Assembly: GCF_005771405.1 (NCBI RefSeq)
Contig: NZ_VAUA01000004.1
Span: forward strand, 310,001 to 374,000
DNA from: Parasedimentitalea maritima
GTDB taxonomy: Bacteria > Pseudomonadota > Alphaproteobacteria > Rhodobacterales > Rhodobacteraceae
Direction: 5' to 3'
Length of the DNA: 64,000 nucleotides
Shown here: one piece after another, positions 55,025 through 63,562 of the stretch
Layout of the letters: every line of letters begins with the position of its first letter
Position numbering within the stretch: the stretch's first letter is position 1
Translations under genes and position numbers: made by a program
The notes under the pieces: generated by a model
The model's input: the letters and a program-made list of their open reading frames with translations, nothing else
The model's database searches: none
Told to the model about the DNA's origin: nothing

Positions 55025-56014
55025 TTATCCCATCGCGTGGCGGTAGCCCGCCGAGTATGCGCCGGTGACGTGGTGTTCCAATTGACGTTCGATATCGCCC
55101 AGCAGCGATGAGGCACCAAAGCGGAACAGGTCTGGCATCAACCAGCGGTCGCCCAGTTCCTCTTTGATCAGAGAGAGGTAAACGAGCGAGTCCTTGGCCT
55201 TGGATATTCCGCCAGCCGGTTTATAGCCGACCCGATACCCGGTGCGTTCGTGGTAGTCGCGGATGGCGCGGATCATCACCAAGGACACGGGCAGGGTTGC
55301 GTTGACGCTTTCCTTGCCGGTGGAGGTCTTGATGAAATCGGCCCCGGCCATCATGCAGATCAGCGAAGCGCGGGCGACATTGCGCAGGGTTCCCAGCTCA
55401 CCCGTGGCAAGGATCGCCTTGACGTGGGCGTCGCCGCAGGCCGTGCGGAAGGCTTTCATTTCATCGTACAACGCCTGCCAGTTCTGCGTCAGTACGTGCC
55501 GCCGGGAAATTACGATATCGATCTCTTCGGCACCAGCTTCGACGCTTTCCTCGATTTCCGCCAGCCGCAGGTGAAATGGGGACAGTCCGGCCGGAAATCC
55601 GGTTGAAACAGCGGCAACCGGAATGCCGGACCCTTGCAGGGCCTGAACTGCGGGCGCGATCATATCGTGATAGACGCAGACCGCTCCGGTGGTGATGCCA
55701 TCAACGCCAAGCGCGTCGAGCAATTCTGTCCGAACCGGCTGGCGCGCCTTGGAGCACAGACGACGCACCCGACCTGCGGTATCATCGCCAGACAGGGTGG
55801 TTAGGTCGATCAGGGTGATCGCCTTGAGCAACCAAGCCGCTTGGTAGTCCTTTTTGACGCTGCGCCGACCGGGCAGGCTGGCAGCGCGGCGTTCAATGGC
55901 CGAGGTATTGGCCTGCACCCCTGCCACCCAGTCCAGATCCAGCGCCATGCCGGGATTGCGCGGTTCAGTCACCTGCGGCAGCTGCGCGGTGCGTTCTGTT
56001 GTTTGACTGTCCAT
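55025..56014 (-). CDS. deoC: Deoxyribose-phosphate aldolase
   Basis: A 329-residue class I aldolase that splits 2-deoxyribose 5-phosphate to glyceraldehyde 3-phosphate and acetaldehyde. The Schiff-base Lys is in ADFIKTSTGKESVNATL (near 240), and the second essential Lys is in GYKPAGGISKAKDS. It is of the longer DeoC form. GAGGACGC lies before two ATGs (56017 and 56014); the second has better spacing. Co-transcribed with the ALDH16 gene; no deoA or other nucleoside genes are adjacent. Divergent from the metal transporter operon. Confidence 0.93.
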   Translation of the reverse strand: MDSQTTERTAQLPQVTEPRNPGMALDLDWVAGVQANTSAIERRAASLPGRRSVKKDYQAAWLLKAITLIDLTTLSGDDTAGRVRRLCSKARQPVRTELLDALGVDGITTGAVCVYHDMIAPAVQALQGSGIPVAAVSTGFPAGLSPFHLRLAEIEESVEAGAEEIDIVISRRHVLTQNWQALYDEMKAFRTACGDAHVKAILATGELGTLRNVARASLICMMAGADFIKTSTGKESVNATLPVSLVMIRAIRDYHERTGYRVGYKPAGGISKAKDSLVYLSLIKEELGDRWLMPDLFRFGASSLLGDIERQLEHHVTGAYSAGYRHAMG

Positions 56015-56129
56015 CATGCGTCCTCGAAAGCTTGGGGGAGACGGTGCCATGACTGCGACCCCTTGCGCAAGCAACTGGCGCGCGATGCGCACAAAAAATT
56101 TGACTATTTGGACAAAAAACAACTCTTTT

Positions 56130-56181
56130 TGCGAATAAGTCGCATTTGCGTTGACTTAGTTGCGAATGGTTCTCATATATA
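56130..56181 (+). promoter_or_regulatory. Promoter with two Fur-superfamily-like dyads upstream of the metal importer
   Basis: TTGACT (56151-56156) and TATATA (56176-56181) resemble -35 and -10 elements, spacing 19. Between them TGCGAA-TGG-TTCTCA (56161-56175) is an imperfect dyad, and just upstream TGCGA-ATAAG-TCGCA (56130-56144) is a perfect 5-bp inverted repeat. In Rhodobacterales sit-type operons are known to be controlled by the Fur relative Mur. Overlap with the promoter fits repression by metal. Confidence 0.55.
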
Positions 56182-56209
56182 GTCGAGATAAGATCGTAAA
56201 AGGACTTCG

Positions 56210-57178
56210 ATGATGTGGATTCGCCAGGTTGCCTTGATGGGCTTGATGATTGTGATGTCACTGCCATTGGCGGCGGGGTCTGCGCGTGCAGAAGCACCGC
56301 TGAAAATTGTGGCGACCACGGGTATGATTGCAGATGCGGCCCGCCAGATTGGCGGTGACCTGGTTCAGGTGCGCGGTTTGATGGGCCCCGGTGTTGATCC
56401 GCATGCCTATCGTCAAACCCGGTCAGACATCGTTGCGATGACCCGCGCCGATCTGGTTTTGTGGCACGGGCTGTACCTAGAAGCGCAGATGGGTGACTTC
56501 TTTCACGATCTAGAGCGTAAGCGTCAGGTCGTTGCAGTGGCCGAAGGGCTGCCCAAGGACATGCTGCGCAGCCACGATACCTATGCTGACAAATATGACC
56601 CACACGTCTGGATGACCCCGGTACTGTGGAAGCTGGTTGTTGTCGAAGTGCAAAAAGCACTGACTGATGCACGTCCGGAAGCCGCTGATACCTTTTCTGC
56701 AAATGCTAAGGCTCACTTGGCCGATCTGGATCAACTGGTCGCATATGGTGAAGCTGTGCTGGCAACCGTGCCAGAAAACAATAAGGTGCTGGTCACAGCC
56801 CATGATGCCTTTGGATATTTTGGCCGGACTTACGGGTTCGAGGTTCTGGGTATTCAGGGTATTTCAACCCAGTCAGAGGCTGGCTTGAACCGGATCGGAG
56901 AACTGGTGAACCTTCTGGTCGAACGTCAGATCAGTGCAGTTTTTGTTGAAAGCTCGGTTTCGGATCGCTCGATGCGGGCACTGATCGAGGGGGCTGCCGC
57001 GCAGGGACATGAGGTCCGGGTTGGCGGCGAGTTGTTTTCGGATGCGATGGGGGCCGATGGCACCTATGAAGGCACCTACATCGGCATGCTGGACCACAAT
57101 ATTTCAACCATTGGTGGGGCGCTGGGCGCCGAAGTTCCAGAACGCGGTATGGCAGGCAAACTGTCGGCGGGGTCCTGA
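56210..57178 (+). CDS. sitA: Metal (Mn/Zn-type) ABC transporter substrate-binding protein
   Basis: A 322-residue cluster A-I binding protein with a signal peptide (about 1-26, ARA-E). The four metal ligands are His65 (VDPHAYRQ), His132 (YDPHVWMTP), His198 (TAHDAFGYF) and Asp278 (ELFSDAMG). The third is His, as in TroA, where many Mn-specific SitA/PsaA/MntC proteins have Glu; no His-rich loop of the ZnuA kind is present. The metal (Mn, Zn or Fe) is therefore uncertain. First gene of a four-gene operon, with the ATPase gene two bases downstream. Confidence 0.85.
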   Translation: MMWIRQVALMGLMIVMSLPLAAGSARAEAPLKIVATTGMIADAARQIGGDLVQVRGLMGPGVDPHAYRQTRSDIVAMTRADLVLWHGLYLEAQMGDFFHDLERKRQVVAVAEGLPKDMLRSHDTYADKYDPHVWMTPVLWKLVVVEVQKALTDARPEAADTFSANAKAHLADLDQLVAYGEAVLATVPENNKVLVTAHDAFGYFGRTYGFEVLGIQGISTQSEAGLNRIGELVNLLVERQISAVFVESSVSDRSMRALIEGAAAQGHEVRVGGELFSDAMGADGTYEGTYIGMLDHNISTIGGALGAEVPERGMAGKLSAGS

Positions 57179-57180
57179 GT

Positions 57181-57984
57181 ATGTTGGATTTAGCAAGTAC
57201 AAACGGGCAGATAAGCCAAGAGCAGAGCTTGGAAAACAGTCCCTTGGCGATCCGCGGTCTGACTGTTTCCTACGGTCAAAAGCCGGCTGTGTTCTCAGTA
57301 GACATGACGGTTGAGCCGGGCAAGATGACAGCGATTATTGGGCCGAACGGGGCTGGTAAGTCCACCATGCTCAAGGCCGCGCTGGGCATTGTCCCTCCAG
57401 TTTCCGGCCAGATTCAGGTGTTTGGTAAACCACTGGACGCACAGCGTGCGCGCATTGCCTATGTACCCCAACGTGCCAGCGTAGACTGGGATTTTCCAAC
57501 ACGGGTGATCGACGTGGTGTTGATGGGCCTGTACCGCGAGCTGGGATTGCTGGGCCGCTTGCGAGGCGACCACAAGGCCAAGGCGATGGACTGTCTGGAC
57601 CGGGTGGGTATGGGCGACTTTGCTACCCGTCAGATTGGCCAACTGTCCGGTGGCCAACAACAGCGTGTATTCCTTGCGCGCGCATTGGCACAGGGCGCTG
57701 ACCTTTACCTGCTGGATGAACCTTTTGCCGGGGTGGATGCCGCGACCGAGAAGGCCATTATCGGCGTACTCAAATCGCTGCGTGAAGCGGGTAAAACCGT
57801 TGTGGTGGTGCATCACGATCTGGCGACTGTGGCGGATTACTTCGACAACGTGTTCCTGATCAACACTCGTAAGGTGGCTGAGGGTACAGTGGCTGAGGCC
57901 TTTACCGCTGAGACCTTGCAGGCGGCCTATGGTGGACGTCTGGCAACGGCACAGGTCGATCAGCTCGCTCTGGCGCTGGGATAA
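57181..57984 (+). CDS. sitB: Metal ABC transporter ATP-binding protein
   Basis: A 267-residue ABC ATPase: Walker A GPNGAGKS at 54-61, signature LSGGQQQRV near 158-166, Walker B LYLLDEPF with Asp179 and Glu180, and switch His in VVVHHDLATV (near 205). It powers import by the two permeases encoded downstream. Starts two bases after the binding-protein gene and ends five bases before the first permease gene. Confidence 0.93.
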   Translation: MLDLASTNGQISQEQSLENSPLAIRGLTVSYGQKPAVFSVDMTVEPGKMTAIIGPNGAGKSTMLKAALGIVPPVSGQIQVFGKPLDAQRARIAYVPQRASVDWDFPTRVIDVVLMGLYRELGLLGRLRGDHKAKAMDCLDRVGMGDFATRQIGQLSGGQQQRVFLARALAQGADLYLLDEPFAGVDAATEKAIIGVLKSLREAGKTVVVVHHDLATVADYFDNVFLINTRKVAEGTVAEAFTAETLQAAYGGRLATAQVDQLALALG

Positions 57985-57989
57985 GTAAC

Positions 57990-59195
57990 ATGTTGATTGA
58001 TGCTCTGCTGTTGCAGCTTGGCTATAACGCCACGCTGGTGGCTATCGGTGCGACCTTGCTGGGGATTTCCGCAGGCGTTACCGGGACATTTCTTTTTCTA
58101 CGCAAGCGGGCACTGGTAAGTGACGCAATCTCGCACGCCACCCTGCCGGGGGTCTGCATTGCGTTCCTACTGATGGCCAGCTTTGGCGGCGACGGCCGTA
58201 ATCTGATTGGGTTGCTTCTTGGCTCGGCTGCGTCTGCCAGTGTTGGACTGTGGTGCTTGAACTGGCTGACCCGCAATACACGCCTGGCCGAGGACGCGGC
58301 GATTGGGTCGGTACTGTCAGTGTTCTTTGGCTTTGGCATTGTGCTGTTGACAGTGATCCAAACGTTGGGTGTGGGCCGTCAGGCCGGGCTCGAAGGGTTT
58401 CTGTTGGGATCAACCGCCGGAATGCTCTGGGCCGATGCGATGGTAATCGCGGTCGGCGGGGCGGTGACGTTGCTGCTGATCCTGCTGATCCGACGTCCGA
58501 TGACACTGGTGGCCTTTGATCCTGAATATGCCGCCGCCCGAGGCTTGCCGGTCAGTAAGATCGACATGGCGATGATGGGGCTGGTCATGGCGGTCACCGT
58601 GGTGGGTCTCAAGATCGTGGGTCTGATTCTTATCGTGGCCTTGCTGATCATCCCCGCAGTGACTGCGCGGTTCTGGACCGAGCGATCCGATTATGTGGTG
58701 CTGCTGGCAGGGCTAGCAGGTGGTCTGTCGGCCTATATCGGCGCGGCGATGTCGGCTTCGGCCCCAAACCTGCCCACCGGCCCGATCATCGTGTTGGTGA
58801 GTTTTGCGCTGTTCCTGTTCTCACTGCTGTTCGCCCCCAATAGGGGCGTGCTGGCGGCGGTATTGCGTCACTTTAGATTTCAGCGCCGGGTGCATCTGCG
58901 TCAGGGCCTGCTGGCACTGGCACAAGGACAACCCATTTATGAAAAGCTGACCCTGCGGCTGCTGCGCAACGGTGGGCTGGTGCGCGCCGACGGGGTTGCC
59001 ACAGATAAGGGCAAGGCCCGCGCGGCCAAGGCGCTGCGCGACGAGCGGCGCTGGGCGGTGGTGCGTAGCGATCAGGCGCATGAGGCCGCCGCGGCGCTGT
59101 ATGACGGGTTGCGTCAGATCGAATCTGTGTTGACCCAAGATCAAATTACCGAAATTGACCGTCAAATTGGCGGCCCAAAGGAAGTTCTGGCATGA
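57990..59195 (+). CDS. sitC: Metal ABC transporter permease with DtxR-like C-terminal extension
   Basis: A 401-residue protein. Residues about 8-285 are an ABC-3 permease with eight or so membrane helices (GITVAVTVVGLKIVGLILIV-like segment near 195-215). From about 290 to the end lies an extra soluble domain (LTLRLLRNGGLVRADGVATD, KGKARAAKALRDERRW, then IESVLTQDQITEIDRQIG) that resembles the helical or winged-helix part of DtxR/MntR proteins. Ordinary SitC and TroC proteins are about 280 residues, so this is a fusion. It overlaps sitD by four bases. Confidence 0.85.
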   Translation: MLIDALLLQLGYNATLVAIGATLLGISAGVTGTFLFLRKRALVSDAISHATLPGVCIAFLLMASFGGDGRNLIGLLLGSAASASVGLWCLNWLTRNTRLAEDAAIGSVLSVFFGFGIVLLTVIQTLGVGRQAGLEGFLLGSTAGMLWADAMVIAVGGAVTLLLILLIRRPMTLVAFDPEYAAARGLPVSKIDMAMMGLVMAVTVVGLKIVGLILIVALLIIPAVTARFWTERSDYVVLLAGLAGGLSAYIGAAMSASAPNLPTGPIIVLVSFALFLFSLLFAPNRGVLAAVLRHFRFQRRVHLRQGLLALAQGQPIYEKLTLRLLRNGGLVRADGVATDKGKARAAKALRDERRWAVVRSDQAHEAAAALYDGLRQIESVLTQDQITEIDRQIGGPKEVLA

Positions 59196-60121
59196 GCGGT
59201 GAAGAGTTTGTCCCCCTGTCACTGACCCCGCTACTGATCGGCATCTTTGCTGCTGTGGCCTGCGCGCTGCCGGGGAATTTCCTGTTGCTGCGGAAACAGG
59301 CGCTGATTGGCGACGCCATCAGCCATGTGGTGTTGCCGGGCATCGTGGTCGCGTTCCTACTGACCGGAGCGATTTCGGCCGCGCCAATGATGCTGGGTGC
59401 TGCTGGCGCGGCGGTGGTTGCCGTGGTGCTGATCGAGGCAATCCGCCGTTTGGGTCGGATCGAACCCGGTGCTGCAATGGGTGTGGTGTTCACCACCATG
59501 TTTGCTGGCGGTGTGTTGCTGCTGGAGCAGACCGACACCTCGTCGGTGCATCTGGATGTGGAACACGCGCTGTATGGTAATCTGGAAAGCCTGATCTGGT
59601 TGGATGCTGTGGGTTGGTCGTCACTTCTGGACGTGCAAGCGCTGGCGCATCTGCCGGTCGAACTGCCACGTATGGCGCTGACGCTGCTGGCGGTCACGCT
59701 CTTCATTGCCATGTTTTGGCGCGTGTTGAAAATTTCGACCTTTGACGAGGGCTTTGCCCGCACTCTGGGGATCCGTACTAACCTACTGGGTTTGGCACTG
59801 GTGATCACCGCAGCGGTGGCTGCTGTGGCCGCTTTTGATGCGGTGGGGTCCATCATCGTGATTGCCATGTTCATCTGCCCACCCGCAGCGGCGCGCATGA
59901 TGTCGAACCAGCTGGAAGGCCAAGTCGCGTGGAGCGTGGGCTTTGCGGTACTGTCTGCCGTTTTTGGGTATGTGCTGGCTGGCTACGGCCCCCTATGGCT
60001 GGGTGCGCAAGATGCCGTTAGCGCCGCGGGGATGATCGCCACGGTATCTGGCGTTATTCTGGCCGTCGCGGCGCGGTTTGGTCCGTGTCGAACCCGCAGC
60101 GGTGCACCGGTTGGCGTGTAG
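59192..60121 (+). CDS. sitD: Metal ABC transporter permease
   Basis: A 309-residue second ABC-3 permease of the same importer, with about eight membrane helices. PGNFLLLRKQALIGDAISHVVLPG is the conserved start, and SIIVIAMFICPPAAARMMS is near 225-245. Overlaps the upstream permease by four bases (ATGA), so it is translationally coupled. It lacks the C-terminal extension of its partner. The operon ends here; mutL follows after 54 bases with its own start. Confidence 0.92.
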   Translation: MSGEEFVPLSLTPLLIGIFAAVACALPGNFLLLRKQALIGDAISHVVLPGIVVAFLLTGAISAAPMMLGAAGAAVVAVVLIEAIRRLGRIEPGAAMGVVFTTMFAGGVLLLEQTDTSSVHLDVEHALYGNLESLIWLDAVGWSSLLDVQALAHLPVELPRMALTLLAVTLFIAMFWRVLKISTFDEGFARTLGIRTNLLGLALVITAAVAAVAAFDAVGSIIVIAMFICPPAAARMMSNQLEGQVAWSVGFAVLSAVFGYVLAGYGPLWLGAQDAVSAAGMIATVSGVILAVAARFGPCRTRSGAPVGV

Positions 60122-60175
60122 GCGCGGGCTTCTATTGGGCTGGTAGAATCTCACACCTCTGCTAAATTTAGCGGT

Positions 60176-62062
60176 ATGAATACGCCAGACCCCCATATCA
60201 GCGACAGTGAACGTCCTGTCATTCGTCAGTTGGACGACGCTGCCATCAACCGGATTGCGGCGGGTGAGGTGGTGGAACGGCCGGCCTCTGCGGTTAAGGA
60301 ACTGGTGGAAAACGCCATTGATGCGGGCGCAACCCGGATCGGTATTGAGATAGCGGATGGCGGCAAAACCTTGATCCGCATCACCGATGATGGGTGCGGC
60401 ATGTCGCCCGAGGATCTGCCATTGGCGCTGTCGCGGCATGCGACCTCCAAAATCGACGGGTCAGACCTTTTGAACATCCACACCTTTGGTTTTCGGGGGG
60501 AGGCCCTGCCCAGTTTAGGGGCGGTGGGACGGCTCAGCATCACCAGTCGCGCCGAAGGTCATGATGCGGCAATGATCAAAGTAGCAGGCGGCAAGATGGA
60601 AGCGGTACGACCCGCTGCGCTGCGATCCGGCACTGTGGTGGAACTATCAGACCTGTTCTATGCCACTCCGGCACGGTTGAAGTTCATGCGAACGGACCGG
60701 GCAGAATCGCAGGCAATCTCGGATGTGATCAAGCGGCTGGCGATGGCGGAACCCTCGATTGGCTTCACCCTGCGTGATGTCTCGGGCGGTGGACAGGGGC
60801 GGGTGACGTTTCGCGCTGATCCGTTGAGTGGTGATCTGTTCGACGCGCTGCACGGGCGGCTGGCTTCGGTTCTGGGGCGTGAGTTTGCCGAGAACGCGCT
60901 GAAAATCGATGCCACCCGTGACGGTATCCGATTGTATGGCTATGCGGCGCTGCCAACCTATTCACGCGGTGCAGCCGTGGCGCAGTTCCTATTCGTCAAC
61001 ACCCGTCCGGTGAAAGACAAGATGTTGCAGGGTGCCTTGCGCGGCGCTTATTTCGATTTCCTGAGCCGCGATCGTCACCCGGCGGCGGCGCTGTTCATCG
61101 ACTGCGACCCGGAAATGGTGGACGTCAACGTTCACCCTGCCAAGTCCGAGGTGCGGTTTCGTGATCCCGGCATCGCGCGTGGGTTAATCGTTTCTGCACT
61201 GCGTCACGCCTTGGCTGAGGCGGGGCATCGTGCGTCGACAACTGTGGGCAGCGCAACACTGGGGGCAATGACGCCAGAGACCCAGGGGATGCCGCCAAGG
61301 GTCTATCAGATGGATCGCCCGTCAATGGGCGCACGGGGTGCAACTTATGCCGCCCAGAGACCGGCAGATTTGCCCCCCAGCATGGGCTTTGCTGATCTGG
61401 CCGAGAGCTATAGCGGTCAACTGGTCGAAGCCCCGGGGCCCACGTCGGATGCGGGAGAGGCCACCGCGCCCGGGGTGGAGCAACTGCCACTGGGTGCGGC
61501 ACGCGGGCAGGTGCATGAGAACTATATCATCGCCCAGACCGCCGACGGTATGGTGATTGTTGACCAGCATGCCGCGCATGAGCGTTTGGTCTATGAAAAG
61601 CTGAAGAACCAGATGGCCGAAAATGGCGTGGCCGCACAGGCTTTGTTGATCCCTGAGATTGTCGAGCTGAGCGACAATGACAGCGCCAAGCTGTTGGAAG
61701 TCGCGGATGAGCTGGCCAAATTTGGGCTGGGCATTGAACCCTTTGGTGGTGGGGCTGTCGCCGTGCGCGAGACGCCTGCAATCTTAGGCGAGGTCAACGC
61801 CGAGGCGATGATCAAGGATATTCTGGATGAGCTGGATGATCAGGGCAGCAGCCAGTTGGTACAGGCCAAGGTCGAGGCGATCTTGAGCCGGGTGGCCTGT
61901 CATGGCTCGATTCGGTCCGGACGTCGCATGCGCGGCGAAGAAATGAACGCCTTGCTGCGTGAGATGGAGGCGACGCCGCATTCTGGCCAGTGCAACCATG
62001 GTCGCCCTACATATGTTGAATTGAAACTGGCCGATATTGAACGGCTGTTTGGCCGCACCTAA
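60176..62062 (+). CDS. mutL: DNA mismatch repair protein MutL
   Basis: A 628-residue MutL. The N-terminal GHKL ATPase shows [26 protein letters not shown] and [16 protein letters not shown]. The C-terminal domain contains [12 protein letters not shown] with Asp463, His465, Glu469 and Glu474, the endonuclease motif DQHA(x)2E(x)4E of MutL from organisms lacking MutH, so this MutL probably nicks DNA itself. The start ATG at 60176 has no strong ribosome-binding site. Followed by rmuC on the same strand. Confidence 0.96.
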   Translation: MNTPDPHISDSERPVIRQLDDAAINRIAAGEVVERPASAVKELVENAIDAGATRIGIEIADGGKTLIRITDDGCGMSPEDLPLALSRHATSKIDGSDLLNIHTFGFRGEALPSLGAVGRLSITSRAEGHDAAMIKVAGGKMEAVRPAALRSGTVVELSDLFYATPARLKFMRTDRAESQAISDVIKRLAMAEPSIGFTLRDVSGGGQGRVTFRADPLSGDLFDALHGRLASVLGREFAENALKIDATRDGIRLYGYAALPTYSRGAAVAQFLFVNTRPVKDKMLQGALRGAYFDFLSRDRHPAAALFIDCDPEMVDVNVHPAKSEVRFRDPGIARGLIVSALRHALAEAGHRASTTVGSATLGAMTPETQGMPPRVYQMDRPSMGARGATYAAQRPADLPPSMGFADLAESYSGQLVEAPGPTSDAGEATAPGVEQLPLGAARGQVHENYIIAQTADGMVIVDQHAAHERLVYEKLKNQMAENGVAAQALLIPEIVELSDNDSAKLLEVADELAKFGLGIEPFGGGAVAVRETPAILGEVNAEAMIKDILDELDDQGSSQLVQAKVEAILSRVACHGSIRSGRRMRGEEMNALLREMEATPHSGQCNHGRPTYVELKLADIERLFGRT

Positions 62063-62092
62063 GCGGCCAGGCTCATAACAGGGAGCACATCT

Positions 62093-63493
62093 GTGCAAAT
62101 TGATCCAAACCTGTGGCCCGTCGCCGCATTGGTGTTTGCCGTGACAGCTGTCTTGTTCGCGGTTCTTTGGCGTGTGGCGCGCAGACAAGCCGCTGTGGTC
62201 GAGGACCTGCGGAGCGAGAATATAGAGCTGCGCCAAGCCTGTGCCTCGATGCAAACAGAGGTGGCGCGAGTGCCGGAACTGAACGGAGAGCTTGCCGCCT
62301 TGCGACAGTTGCGCGACGGTGAGGTTGCGGCGCGACATCAGGCCGAGGCTGAAGTGCGGGCGCTGAAAAGTGAACATGATGTGCGTCTTGAAGAGCTGGA
62401 TAAGATGAACCAAAAGTTGAAGCACGAGTTTTCAACCATGGCCTCCGGCGTGTTGAAACAAAACTCCGAGAACTTTTTGTCGCTGGTCAGCGAGCGGTTC
62501 AAAACCCATTCCCAAACAGCCGATGCGGACCTGGCCAAGCGCCATGCCGCAATTGAAGGTCTGGTCAAGCCTTTGGACGAAAAGCTGGGGCAATTTGGTG
62601 ATCGCATCAAAGAGATCGAACAGGCCCGGACCGAAGCCTATGGCGCCATTCGCGAGCAGGTGAAGGCGCTGACGGACGGGCAAGCGGCACTGGGCGGCGA
62701 GACACGCAAGCTGGTGCAGGCGTTACGAGCCCCCAAAACGCGGGGACGTTGGGGCGAAATGCAGCTGCGGCAGGTGTTCGACATGGCCGGGATGTCCGAG
62801 CATGTAGACTATGATCTGGAAAAATCGCTGGGCACTGATGACGGGTTGCGTCGTCCGGATGCGATTGTGCGCATTCCCGGTGGCAAAAGCATCGTGGTGG
62901 ATGCCAAGACCCCATTGGACGGATATCTGGATGCGCTGGAGGCTGAAACGCCTGAACTGCAGCAAGAACATTTGTCACGCCATGCCCGGCATGTGCGCAC
63001 CCATGTGAAACAGCTGTCGTCAAAGGCCTATCAAAATGCACTGGGTGAGACGCCGGATTTTGTGGTGATGTTCATCCCCGGTGAGACCTTTGTATCAGCA
63101 GCGGCAGAAGTGGATCCGGGGCTGATCGAATATGCGTTTGAGAACAAAGTTCTGATCGCCACACCAACAACTCTGATGGCGTTGGTGAAATCCATTGCCT
63201 ATGGCTGGCAGCAAGAAAAGATGGCCGAGAATGCTCTGGAAGTGCAGGACACGGCTAAGGAGTTGTACAAGCGATTGGTCACATTCTCGAACAATCTGGC
63301 CTTGGTCGGCCGGTCATTGTCGTCCTCTGTCAGCAGTTACAACAAGGCGGTCGGGTCGCTGGAGGCGCGGGTGCTACCCTCGGTTCGCAAATTCGAGGCC
63401 ATGGGGGTGGTTTCGAGCGGATCCGAACTAAACACCCCAGCGCAGGTTGAAAGTGATGCTCGACAGGTGACAGACCTGTTGGGAGACGAGTAA
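62093..63493 (+). CDS. rmuC: DNA recombination protein RmuC
   Basis: A 466-residue RmuC. It begins with a membrane helix (about 8-27), then a long coiled coil (about 35-190) and the RmuC nuclease-like domain (about 200-430; RGRWGEMQLRQVFDMAGMSE and IVVDAKTPLDGYLDALEAET). RmuC limits DNA inversion at short inverted repeats in Escherichia coli; the fold recalls restriction endonucleases. The GTG at 62093 has GGGAG (62081-62085) upstream and is chosen. Confidence 0.93.
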   Translation: MQIDPNLWPVAALVFAVTAVLFAVLWRVARRQAAVVEDLRSENIELRQACASMQTEVARVPELNGELAALRQLRDGEVAARHQAEAEVRALKSEHDVRLEELDKMNQKLKHEFSTMASGVLKQNSENFLSLVSERFKTHSQTADADLAKRHAAIEGLVKPLDEKLGQFGDRIKEIEQARTEAYGAIREQVKALTDGQAALGGETRKLVQALRAPKTRGRWGEMQLRQVFDMAGMSEHVDYDLEKSLGTDDGLRRPDAIVRIPGGKSIVVDAKTPLDGYLDALEAETPELQQEHLSRHARHVRTHVKQLSSKAYQNALGETPDFVVMFIPGETFVSAAAEVDPGLIEYAFENKVLIATPTTLMALVKSIAYGWQQEKMAENALEVQDTAKELYKRLVTFSNNLALVGRSLSSSVSSYNKAVGSLEARVLPSVRKFEAMGVVSSGSELNTPAQVESDARQVTDLLGDE

Positions 63494-63562
63494 TTTTCTA
63501 GGTTTTTGAGAAATCGTTCCTAAATACCGCAGAACCATTGTGTCACTGAGGCCATTTGAAAC

